Origin: an uncultured Acetatifactor sp.
GTDB taxonomy: Bacteria > Bacillota > Clostridia > Lachnospirales > Lachnospiraceae
DNA: 48,442 nucleotides
Direction: 5' to 3'
NCBI GenBank assembly: GCA_947625675.1
Contig: CANQPH010000019.1
Location: forward strand, 1 to 48,442
The notes beneath the pieces were generated by a model. The model worked only from the letters and a program-made list of their open reading frames with translations, was not told the DNA's origin and made no database searches. How positions within the stretch are numbered: the first letter of the stretch is position 1; every line of letters starts with the position of its first letter. The translations under genes and the position numbers were made by a program. Below, one piece after another: positions 24,977 through 32,770 of the stretch.

Positions 24977-26815
24977 ATGGCATTTGACGGCGTGACCGTG
25001 GCGAATATTGTAAAAGAATTGAAAGAGACTCTGCTGGGGAGCCGCATTGCGAAAATCGCCCAGCCGGAACCCGATGAGCTCCTGCTCACCATGAAAACTG
25101 CGGCGGGACAGCGAAGGCTCTATCTCTCCGCCAGCGCCTCCCTCCCCTTGATCTATCTGACGGAAACCAACAAGCCCAGTCCCATGACGGCGCCGGGCTT
25201 CTGCATGCTGCTGCGCAAGCATCTGCAGAACGGCAGGATCCTGGATATCTCTCAGCCCGGCCTGGAGCGCATCATCAATATCGATATCGAGCATCTGGAC
25301 GAAATGGGGGATCTTCGGCGGAAGCGCCTCGTGGTAGAGATCATGGGCAAGCACAGCAACATTATTTTCTGCAATGAAGAAAACGTGATCCTGGACAGCA
25401 TCAAGCACGTTTCCGGCCTGGTCAGCAGCGTCCGGGAAGTGCTGCCGGGGAAACCTTATTTTATCCCCAAGACTCAGGACAAGGCGGATCCGCTCTCCCT
25501 GTTCCGGGGTGAAAAGGAGGATGGCCCTCGGGAAAATACTCGGGATGCGGCTGATGCGGGATTCCGCCGCTTGCTTTCCGGCAAGCCCATGCCGGTTTAC
25601 AAGGCGATCTATAACAGCTTCACCGGGATTTCTCCCATCCTCGCCCAGGAGCTGTGCTTCGAGGCCGGAGTGGACGGAGATCTGCCCACCGCCGCCCTGT
25701 CCCGGGAGGACTTTGACCGCCTTTGCCAGGCTTTCGTGGGGATGATTTCCAGCGTCCTCCGGGGAGAATTCGCCCCCTGCATCGCCTATGAGGGTTCCGC
25801 TCCCGCAGAGTACGCCGCCCTGCCTTTGACCATGTACGCATCCAAGGAGGACACACAGGCCCAGGCCTCCGGCGCAACCTCACGAAGGCAGGCCAGCCAC
25901 CTTGAATTCCAGCCCTCCATGTCCGTCCTTCTGGAATCCTACTATGCGGAGAAAAACACGCTCACCCGCATCCGCCAGAAGTCCTCGGATCTGCGGCGCA
26001 TCACGCAGACCGCCCTGGAGCGCAACGTCAAAAAATACGACCTCCAGCTCCGTCAGATGAAGGATACGGAGAAACGGGACACCTACCGCATTTACGGAGA
26101 GCTGCTGAACACCTACGGCTACAATGCGCAGCCCAAGGCCAAGTCCCTGGAAGCCTTGAATTACCACACCGGGGAAATGATTACCATCCCTTTGGATCCC
26201 GGCCTGACCCCTCAGGAAAACGCTCAAAAATATTTTGAAAAGTACAACAAGATGAAGCGCACCTACGAGGCCCTTTCGGAGCTGACGGAGGAGGGGAAGG
26301 CCGAGATCCGGCATCTGGAATCCATCCTGGCCTCCCTGGACATCGCCCTCCAGGAAGAGGATCTGGTGGAGATCCGGGAAGAACTGACGGAAAGCGGCTA
26401 TCTCCGCAGGAAGGGAGGATCCAAAAAAGTCAAGGTCACCAGCAAGCCCTTCCATTACCTGAGCAGCGATGGCTTCCATATTTACGTGGGGAAAAATAAT
26501 TATCAGAACGATGAATTGACTTTCAAATTCGCCTCCGGCAACGACTGGTGGTTCCATGCCAAAGGCATCCCCGGTTCCCACGTGGTGGTGAAAATGGAGG
26601 GGGCGGAGGAACTGCCGGACCGCACCTTCGAGGAAGCGGGCCGCCTGGCCGCCTACTATTCCAAGGGGCGTGGACAGGATAAGGTGGAAATCGATTACAT
26701 TCAAAAAAAGCACGTAAAAAAGCCCGGCTCCGCAAAGCCAGGCTTCGTAGTGTACTATACCAATTATTCCCTGATGATCGATTCCGACATTTCGGGGATC
26801 CAGAGGATTACCTGA
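24977..26815 (+). CDS. rqcH: Ribosome quality-control factor RqcH (NFACT family)
   Basis: RqcH (Rqc2/NEMF relative, formerly called fibronectin-binding protein FbpA/YloA) binds stalled 50S subunits and recruits tRNA(Ala) to add C-terminal alanine tails. 612 residues: NFACT-N (start MAFDGVTVANIVKELKETLL, with LRRKRLVVEIMGKHSNIIF), helix-hairpin-helix and coiled-coil middle (about 320-450), and NFACT-R (HYLSSDGFHIYVGKNN, NDWWFHAKGIPGSHVV). It is slightly longer than the Bacillus protein; a Ser/Ala/Gln-rich insert lies near 295-310. The last 8 nt overlap the convergent flippase gene. Confidence 0.93.
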   Translation: MAFDGVTVANIVKELKETLLGSRIAKIAQPEPDELLLTMKTAAGQRRLYLSASASLPLIYLTETNKPSPMTAPGFCMLLRKHLQNGRILDISQPGLERIINIDIEHLDEMGDLRRKRLVVEIMGKHSNIIFCNEENVILDSIKHVSGLVSSVREVLPGKPYFIPKTQDKADPLSLFRGEKEDGPRENTRDAADAGFRRLLSGKPMPVYKAIYNSFTGISPILAQELCFEAGVDGDLPTAALSREDFDRLCQAFVGMISSVLRGEFAPCIAYEGSAPAEYAALPLTMYASKEDTQAQASGATSRRQASHLEFQPSMSVLLESYYAEKNTLTRIRQKSSDLRRITQTALERNVKKYDLQLRQMKDTEKRDTYRIYGELLNTYGYNAQPKAKSLEALNYHTGEMITIPLDPGLTPQENAQKYFEKYNKMKRTYEALSELTEEGKAEIRHLESILASLDIALQEEDLVEIREELTESGYLRRKGGSKKVKVTSKPFHYLSSDGFHIYVGKNNYQNDELTFKFASGNDWWFHAKGIPGSHVVVKMEGAEELPDRTFEEAGRLAAYYSKGRGQDKVEIDYIQKKHVKKPGSAKPGFVVYYTNYSLMIDSDISGIQRIT

Positions 26816-28538
26816 GGATCCCGACCCGCTTCACCGCCTTCACCAGCAGATATCCTTTGGGCAGGCTCTTGAGCTCCTCTTCGTTCACCCCTCTCAAGGT
26901 GATCAGGAAGAGGAAATAGACCGCCGCTGCCGCCGGGATGGCGACAAGCAAAGAAAGCACGTTGAAAGCGGTGAGCATGTGGAACAATTCATAGAGGGCC
27001 CAGGCTGCGGCGCCCATCAGACAGGAAGCCGCCAGCGGAATCAGGAAGGTCCTCCGGATCTCCTGCCGGTAACCGATGGCCCGGCGCACCGCCCACTGAT
27101 TCAGGAAGCACATCAGACCGGAATAAACGATGTTGGCGATCACCAGAGCGTAAAGATCCAGATTCGTCAGAAGCAGAAGCCCTGCCAGCACTGCCGTCTG
27201 CACTCCCAGGGCCGCCACCGCATGGTAGATCGGCGTGTTCACCTTGCCGATTCCCTGCAGAATGGAACTGCTTAAGGTGGACAGGGCGAAGAAAATCACG
27301 GAGACCGCCATGGCCATCAGGAGCTTGGAAGCCAATTCCAGGGATTCCGGCTGGGGGAACAGAAGCTGCATCACCGGTTTGGCCAGCACGAACAGGCCGA
27401 CGGCGGAGGGAATGGAAATCAGCATGGTGCTTTTCACCGCCAGACCGATCTTGCGATGGGCCTCCCTTTTGTTGCGCTGGGCCATGAGCTGCGCCACGGA
27501 AGGAAGGGCGGCGGAAGCCATGGCGGAGGCGAAAGCGATGGGAATATTGCTGATGGTCACCGCCTTGCCGGAAAACACGCCGTAGCCCACATAAGCCGTG
27601 ATCTCGTCTATGTCCTTCACCGTCCGGTACAGGCGCAGATACACCACGGAATTCACGGTGGTGCTTAAGTTATAGGCCGCCGTGCTCAAGATAAAGGGCG
27701 TGACCACGCTGACGATTCCCCGGGAAATCTCCTGATAAGAATCCACCCGCTCGGTTCGATCTCTCTTAATCCTCTTCTGGAACCATCCCCGATTCAGCTG
27801 ATAAACCCCGGCCATGAAAATCAGTCCGACCAACACCCCGGCGCCCGTGCCGATGGCGCTGCCCATGGCCCCGTACATGGCCCGGCTCATGGTCTGGGAG
27901 GCCCGAAGCCCCGCATCCACCACGCCCACGGCGATCCCCTGGAGAACCGGACTGCTCTCCACGCCTTCCCCCGCTTTCATGACCAGATCCTTGCCGCCAA
28001 CGAACATCCCGATCAGCGTCAGGGCCATGACGATGGCCACCACGGCGTTGGCGATCTGCTCCAGAATCTGGGAAACGGAAGTCTGCATCATGCTCTTGTG
28101 GGCCTGAAAATATCCCCGCAGCACCCCGAGCAGCCCGTAAAAGAAGACCGTGGGGGCCAGCACCCGGAGCACCGGTATGGCGTTGCCCTCCACCAGGAGC
28201 CCTGCGCCGAAAAACAGGAACAGGCTGGCCACGCCACCCACCGCCAGCACGTAACCGATGGAACACAAAAAGACCCTCTGGGCGTTGCGGTATTCCCGGA
28301 CCGCCAGCTTCTGGGCGATCACCTTGGAGATGGCCGAGGGAATGCTGTAAGAGGAAATCAACAGCACGATGGTATAGAAATTGTAGGCCGCCTGATAATA
28401 GCCGTTGCCCAGATCACCGATAATAGCAGTTAAAGGGCTTCTGTAAAGAAGCCCTATCACCCTGCTGATCAGTCCCGCCGCCGCCAGCACCCCGGCCTGC
28501 AGCAGGAAATTGTCTTTTTTACCGCTTTTGTTGCTCAT
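26808..28538 (-). CDS. SpoVB/MurJ-like polysaccharide flippase
   Basis: A MOP-superfamily (MVF) membrane protein of 576 residues with about 14 hydrophobic helices, starting after a basic tail with FLLQAGVLAAAGLISRVIGL. The N-terminal RVIGLLYRSPL and the length fit the SpoVB/YtgP branch, which moves lipid-linked cell-wall or spore-cortex precursors across the membrane. Whether it is SpoVB, a MurJ-type enzyme or an exopolysaccharide flippase cannot be told from the sequence. It follows glgA by 15 bp, probably as one transcript, and overlaps the rqcH end by 8 nt. Confidence 0.88.
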   Translation of the reverse strand: MSNKSGKKDNFLLQAGVLAAAGLISRVIGLLYRSPLTAIIGDLGNGYYQAAYNFYTIVLLISSYSIPSAISKVIAQKLAVREYRNAQRVFLCSIGYVLAVGGVASLFLFFGAGLLVEGNAIPVLRVLAPTVFFYGLLGVLRGYFQAHKSMMQTSVSQILEQIANAVVAIVMALTLIGMFVGGKDLVMKAGEGVESSPVLQGIAVGVVDAGLRASQTMSRAMYGAMGSAIGTGAGVLVGLIFMAGVYQLNRGWFQKRIKRDRTERVDSYQEISRGIVSVVTPFILSTAAYNLSTTVNSVVYLRLYRTVKDIDEITAYVGYGVFSGKAVTISNIPIAFASAMASAALPSVAQLMAQRNKREAHRKIGLAVKSTMLISIPSAVGLFVLAKPVMQLLFPQPESLELASKLLMAMAVSVIFFALSTLSSSILQGIGKVNTPIYHAVAALGVQTAVLAGLLLLTNLDLYALVIANIVYSGLMCFLNQWAVRRAIGYRQEIRRTFLIPLAASCLMGAAAWALYELFHMLTAFNVLSLLVAIPAAAAVYFLFLITLRGVNEEELKSLPKGYLLVKAVKRVGILR

Positions 28539-28553
28539 AAATTACCCAATCCG

Positions 28554-29999
28554 TCAGCCAATCAGCCAATCGTACATCTCCTGATACTTGGCCGCCGATA
28601 CCTTCCAGGAAAAATCCACCGCCATGGCCCGATCGATGATCTTGTTCCACTCTCTCTTCTTGTCGTAGTAAATATGCTCCGCATAGCGGATGGTGTGAAG
28701 CATCTCATGGGCGTTGTAATTGGCGAAGCTGAAACCGGTTCCCCGGCTCTCATACTCGTTGTAAGGCTCCACCGTGTCCTTCAGCCCCCCGGTCTCCCGG
28801 ACGATGGGCACCGTGCCGTAGCGCAGGCTCATGAGCTGGCTCAAGCCGCAGGGCTCGAAAAGGGAAGGCATCAGGAAGGCGTCGCAGGAAGCATAAATCT
28901 TATGGGACAAGGGATCGGAATAATAAATGTTGGCGGACACCTTGTCGCTGTACTTCCAGTCGAAATGCCGGAAGCAATTCTCGTACCGCTCCTCTCCCGT
29001 GCCCAGCACCACCAGCTGAATGTCGTCCTGGCACAGCTCATCCATGATATAGGCGATCAGATCCAGCCCTTTTTGATCCGTCAGTCTGGAAACCAGGCCG
29101 ATCATCATCTTCTTGTCATCCTGGCACAGCCCCAGCTCCTTCTGCAGGGCTCTCTTGTTCTTCACCTTCTCCTTGCGGAAGTTCACCGCATTGTAAGGCC
29201 GCTCGATGTACTTGTCCGTCTCCGGATTGAATTCCTCGTAATCGATGCCGTTGACGATGCCCCGCAGATCCCCGCTTCTGGCCCGCAGCAGCCCGTCCAG
29301 TCCCTCCCCGTAGAAGGGTGTCTTGATCTCTTCCGCATAAGTATTGCTGACCGTGGTGATGGCGTCCGCATACACCAGGCCCCCCTTCAGCAGATTGGCG
29401 TCCCCGTAGGCCTCCAGCTTATCCGACGTGAAATAATATTCCGGCAGCCCCGTGATGTTCTGCACCGTCCTGGGGTTCCACTTGCCTTGGAACTTCAGGT
29501 TGTGGATGGTCATGATGGACTTGATGCTGCGGAAAAAATCTCCCTCGTGGAACCGTTCCTTCAAATACACCGGAATCAGCCCGGTCTGCCAGTCATGACA
29601 ATGTATGATGTCCGGCTGGAAGCCGACGATGGGCAGGATGGAAAGGGCCGCCTTGCAAAAATAAGAATATTTCTCGATCTCGTACAGAGCGTTGTCGCTG
29701 TAGGGCTTGAACCCTCCGAAATATCCCTCATTGTCTATGAAATAGTACCGGATCCCCTCCACTTCCGCAGTCAGGACGCCCACATATTCATTTTTCCAGT
29801 TAAAATCCATATAGAAATGAGTTACATACTCCAGCTTATCCTTCATTTCCTGCTTCATGCAGGTATATTTGGGAAGAATCACACGTACATCAAAATACTC
29901 TTTGTCAATGCATTTCGGCAGAGAACCCACCACGTCCGCCAGACCGCCCGTTTTGATAAACGGAACCCCCTCGGACGCCACAAACAGAATTTTTTTCAT
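28554..29999 (-). CDS. glgA: Glycogen synthase (ADP-glucose)
   Basis: A GT5 glycosyltransferase that extends alpha-1,4-glucan from ADP-glucose. 481 residues, standard length. The ADP-glucose-binding KTGGLADVVGSLP lies at about 17-29, and the catalytic C-terminal EPCGLSQLMSLRYGTVPIVR motif is intact. AGGAGG lies 7 nt before the ATG. No other glg gene is in the window. The 3' end (DWLIG) contains short CCAATC repeats (plus strand 28546, 28558, 28566) around the stop codon. Confidence 0.95.
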   Translation of the reverse strand: MKKILFVASEGVPFIKTGGLADVVGSLPKCIDKEYFDVRVILPKYTCMKQEMKDKLEYVTHFYMDFNWKNEYVGVLTAEVEGIRYYFIDNEGYFGGFKPYSDNALYEIEKYSYFCKAALSILPIVGFQPDIIHCHDWQTGLIPVYLKERFHEGDFFRSIKSIMTIHNLKFQGKWNPRTVQNITGLPEYYFTSDKLEAYGDANLLKGGLVYADAITTVSNTYAEEIKTPFYGEGLDGLLRARSGDLRGIVNGIDYEEFNPETDKYIERPYNAVNFRKEKVKNKRALQKELGLCQDDKKMMIGLVSRLTDQKGLDLIAYIMDELCQDDIQLVVLGTGEERYENCFRHFDWKYSDKVSANIYYSDPLSHKIYASCDAFLMPSLFEPCGLSQLMSLRYGTVPIVRETGGLKDTVEPYNEYESRGTGFSFANYNAHEMLHTIRYAEHIYYDKKREWNKIIDRAMAVDFSWKVSAAKYQEMYDWLIG

Positions 30000-30043
30000 T
30001 TGAACTCCTCCTAGAAAAAAATGAAAATCCTCTTATACGCTGT

Positions 30044-30072
30044 ATTATACATCATTTCCTTCTATTAGAAAA
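30044..30072 (-). promoter_or_regulatory. Possible promoter of glgA
   Basis: TATAAT at 30049-30044 on the minus strand, with TTTTCT 17 bp upstream (30072-30067), a weak -35. Confidence 0.45.
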
Positions 30073-30116
30073 GACATTTTAAATGAAATCCTCTAAAAAT
30101 TCCTCCCTGCGGCGGA

Positions 30117-30206
30117 TCAGTCAGTGGACTGCCAGGGTTCCAGGCGGATACAATCTGCAGTTCAGCCCGGGATCTGCCGGTATTCCAGGCGGATGCGGTC
30201 CGCAAT
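30117..30206 (-). repeat. In-frame 45-bp duplication of the spo0A-like gene end
   Basis: The last 14 codons of the gene ([13 protein letters not shown] plus TGA) and 3 nt are followed directly by a diverged copy in the same frame that would read ADCIRLEPWQSTD plus TGA. IRLE is identical in DNA. The second copy ends at 30117. Confidence 0.85.
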
Positions 30207-30692
30207 GAGGGCGATGAATTCCGAATTCGTAGGCTTCCCCTTGCCGGTATTGATGGTGTAGCCGAACAGGGCGTCCAGGGTCTCCATCCTTCCCCTGCTC
30301 CAGGCCACCTCGATGGCGTGCCGGATGGCCCGTTCCACCCGGCTGGGCGTGGTTTGAAAGCGTTTGGCGATGGTGGGATACAAAATTTTGGTGATGGAGC
30401 TGATCATGGAGGGATCCTCCACCGACATCATGATCGCCTCCCGCAGATACTGATACCCCTTGATATGGGCGGGAACTCCGATCTCGTGGATCATGTTGGT
30501 CACGTCCTGTTCCAGGTCATGCATGGGCTTTACGGACTTCGACTCTTTTTTCTCCTGTGGTGCAACGTCTTTTTTTCGGGTGGAGGGCACGGTAATCATA
30601 ATCTGAAATTCCTTGTCGGCATTCATCAGATCTCCCAAGATTTTGTATACCTTTTCATTGTCCTTCGTAGTTGTGAGATTTAGCTGTTCCAT
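30162..30692 (-). CDS. Spo0A-type DNA-binding protein without receiver domain
   Basis: 176 residues. Residues about 62-172 match the Spo0A C-terminal effector domain almost throughout ([77 protein letters not shown]). The usual response-regulator receiver with its phospho-Asp is absent; instead there are about 60 residues with a charged Lys/Glu-rich linker. It could bind 0A-like boxes without phosphorelay control. ATG at 30692 has GGAGG 7 nt upstream. It is a single gene with its own promoter. Confidence 0.9.
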   Translation of the reverse strand: MEQLNLTTTKDNEKVYKILGDLMNADKEFQIMITVPSTRKKDVAPQEKKESKSVKPMHDLEQDVTNMIHEIGVPAHIKGYQYLREAIMMSVEDPSMISSITKILYPTIAKRFQTTPSRVERAIRHAIEVAWSRGRMETLDALFGYTINTGKGKPTNSEFIALIADRIRLEYRQIPG

Positions 30693-30746
30693 GACAATTC
30701 CTCCATATTCTGTCGACCTAGATAAGTATTTGCTGCCTACCAGCCT

Positions 30747-30776
30747 ATTATAACGGCAGAACGCCCCCCGATTCAA
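30747..30776 (-). promoter_or_regulatory. Promoter of the spo0A-like gene
   Basis: TTGAAT (30776-30771), 18-bp spacer, TATAAT (30752-30747) on the minus strand. Confidence 0.7.
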
Positions 30777-30949
30777 CAGGAACTCACCGCAAGATTTATC
30801 AAGGAATGACCATTCCGTCTCCCCTTTATGTTTTTTTGTCATACTTCCGCCTATTTCCGGCGAATTCCGCAATTTTGCGCCAGAAAATTTTGTCGCAAAG
30901 GGTCAGACGAAAGGGCCCAAAAGTCCGGCGTCGCAGTCAAAAGCCGCCC

Positions 30950-30978
30950 TTGCCACTCCGGGGATTTTGGGTTATAAT
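30950..30978 (+). promoter_or_regulatory. Promoter of the DUF4317 gene
   Basis: TTGCCA (30950-30955), 17-bp spacer, TATAAT (30973-30978): the same hexamers and spacing as the tRNA-Trp promoter. Confidence 0.8.
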
Positions 30979-31011
30979 GTCCCAAAAGGGCAGAAAGAAA
31001 GGAACGAACCC

Positions 31012-32133
31012 ATGACCAAAAAAGAAATTGCGGAGCTGAAAAAGCTTCTCACTCAGAACAACTGCTCCATCACCCGCATCTGCGGCTGCTACGTGGACGG
31101 GGAAAAGAACAAAAAAGCCGAATTCGCCCAGGCCTTCCTGGCCCTGCCGGAGGAAGAACTGTTCAAATATTTTGAACTGCTGCGCAGACCCTTGTCCGGC
31201 ACCTTGGGCAAAAATCTGCTGGATCTGGAATTTCCGCTGGCCTGTGAAGAGCAGGGGGGTACTCAGGAATTTTTGTTGCGTCTGCGGGACAGCAGGCTGA
31301 AGGACGACGCCCTGCTGGAAGAATTTTATGACAAGATCATTGAAACCTACGAATATGTGGGAAATTATCTGATTCTCATCGTACATGACGTCTATGACGT
31401 GCCGGGGCGGACCCAGGACGGAATGGAGCTGGAGGACGCTTCCGATGAAATCTACGAATACATCCTGGTCTGTATCTGTCCCGTCAATCTTTCCAAGCCG
31501 GGATTGTCCTATGATCCCGCAGAAAACAATTTCCACAACCGGATCCGGGACTGGGTGGTGGAAGCGCCCCAGACCGGCTTCCTGTTCCCCGCCTTCAATG
31601 ACCGGAGTGCGGACATCCACGGCCTGCTCTATTATGTGAAGGACGGGGAGGAACTGCAGGACGGCTTTGCGGAAAGTCTTTTCTCCTGTCCCCTGCCCCC
31701 GTCCGCCGGGACCCAGAAGGAAAGCTTCCAGAGCCTGGTGGAGGACACCCTGGGGGAGGCTTGCGACCTGGAAACGGTGAAAAACATCCATGAGAAATTA
31801 AATGAAATGATGGAGGAACACAAAGAAGAGCCCGAACCCCTGGTCCTGGACCACAACGAGGTGAAGACCCTGTTCGCCCAGAGCGGCGTGTCCAATGAAA
31901 AATTGGAAGCGCTGGACAGGTATTTCGAGGAAGCCCCGGAATCCGCTCCCTCCTTCCTGGCCAGCAACGTGAGCAGCCCCAAGAGTTTTGAAGTGAAGAC
32001 CCCGGACGTGGTGATCAAGGTCAAGCCGGACCGCACCAACCTGGTGGAGACCCGGGAAATCGACGGCAGGAAGTGCCTGGTCACCTGGCTGGAAGGGGAC
32101 GTGGTGGTCAACGGCATCTCCGTCAGAGGATGA
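31012..32133 (+). CDS. DUF4317 family protein
   Basis: 373 residues, starting MTKKEIAELKKLLTQNNCSI and continuing with the TRICGCYVDGEKNK motif that I associate with DUF4317, a family of Clostridia with no known function. Soluble, acidic, no signal peptide; two conserved Cys near 24 in CGCY. AAAGGA lies upstream of the ATG at 31012. It is a single gene, convergent with nrdG. Confidence 0.85.
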   Translation: MTKKEIAELKKLLTQNNCSITRICGCYVDGEKNKKAEFAQAFLALPEEELFKYFELLRRPLSGTLGKNLLDLEFPLACEEQGGTQEFLLRLRDSRLKDDALLEEFYDKIIETYEYVGNYLILIVHDVYDVPGRTQDGMELEDASDEIYEYILVCICPVNLSKPGLSYDPAENNFHNRIRDWVVEAPQTGFLFPAFNDRSADIHGLLYYVKDGEELQDGFAESLFSCPLPPSAGTQKESFQSLVEDTLGEACDLETVKNIHEKLNEMMEEHKEEPEPLVLDHNEVKTLFAQSGVSNEKLEALDRYFEEAPESAPSFLASNVSSPKSFEVKTPDVVIKVKPDRTNLVETREIDGRKCLVTWLEGDVVVNGISVRG

Positions 32134-32198
32134 TGTGAACGAAACTGGCCCCTTCGTAAAAAGGGGACGGCAGAACCGGCATCTCCGTCAAAGAATAA
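32113..32198 (+). repeat. Two-copy duplication of a gene end, 64 bp apart
   Basis: GGCATCTCCGTCA at 32113-32125 (inside the last codons of the DUF4317 gene, GISVRG plus TGA) recurs exactly at 32177-32189, again followed by purine-rich sequence and a stop (GISVKE plus TAA if read in that frame). The copy is out of frame with the gene. Confidence 0.75.
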
Positions 32199-32210
32199 AT
32201 GAGGCGGGCC

Positions 32211-32249
32211 ACAAAAAACCGGCCCTCCCCTCAAGGGGTAACGGGCCGG
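32211..32249 (-). terminator. Terminator of nrdD-nrdG
   Basis: ACCGGCCC pairs with GGGCCGGT around an inner CCCCTTGAGGGG stem, and six T residues follow on the minus strand. The stem includes the last codons of nrdG. Confidence 0.85.
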
Positions 32250-32770
32250 TAAGCTTCCGCCCAGACCGCCCTCTCCTCCTTCAGGGAGGCGGGCACGTCC
32301 AGGATCCGTTGATTGTCGGAACCTCGGAAGGGAATTTTTAAATTTTTGCGGGCGACGATGAATTCGCCGTCCACCAGCACATCGATCCGTTCCAGCATGG
32401 GAAGCACCGCTTCCCTGCCCTCCCGGATCCAGGCGAGCAGGTCAGTGTCAAAACTGTAGCCGCTGTAGCACCAGACGTCCTTTTCGGGAAAGCGTTCCTT
32501 CACCCGCAAAAGGAGCTTCAGGACCTCCGGACGGTTGGCGTCCTCCATGGGCTCTCCGCCCAGGAGGCTCAGCCCCCGGATATATTCATGATCCAGGGCC
32601 GCCAGGATCTCTTCCACGGTTTCCTCCGTAAAGGGCTGCCCATAGGAAAAATCCCAGGCTTCCGCATTGAAACACTCCGGGCAATGGTGGGTACAGCCGC
32701 TGACGAAAAGGGAGACCCGGACTCCCGGCCCGTTGGCCACGTCATGCTTCTTGATTGTCGCATAATTCAT
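32231..32770 (-). CDS. nrdG: Anaerobic ribonucleotide reductase activating enzyme
   Basis: A radical-SAM enzyme that puts the glycyl radical on NrdD. 179 residues, starting MNYATIKKHDVANGPGVRVS. The [4Fe-4S] motif CTHHCPEC (CxxxCxxC) and SLLGGEPM are complete. The ATG at 32770 overlaps the nrdD stop by 4 nt (ATGA), indicating coupled synthesis of the pair. A longer ORF reading to 32902 is not needed. Confidence 0.95.
   Translation of the reverse strand: MNYATIKKHDVANGPGVRVSLFVSGCTHHCPECFNAEAWDFSYGQPFTEETVEEILAALDHEYIRGLSLLGGEPMEDANRPEVLKLLLRVKERFPEKDVWCYSGYSFDTDLLAWIREGREAVLPMLERIDVLVDGEFIVARKNLKIPFRGSDNQRILDVPASLKEERAVWAEAYRPVTP

Noticed and set aside
28546..28571. Echo at the glgA stop codon (three CCAATC copies, spacing 12 and 8)
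   Set aside because: Too short to separate from chance; kept only as a weak supporting case.
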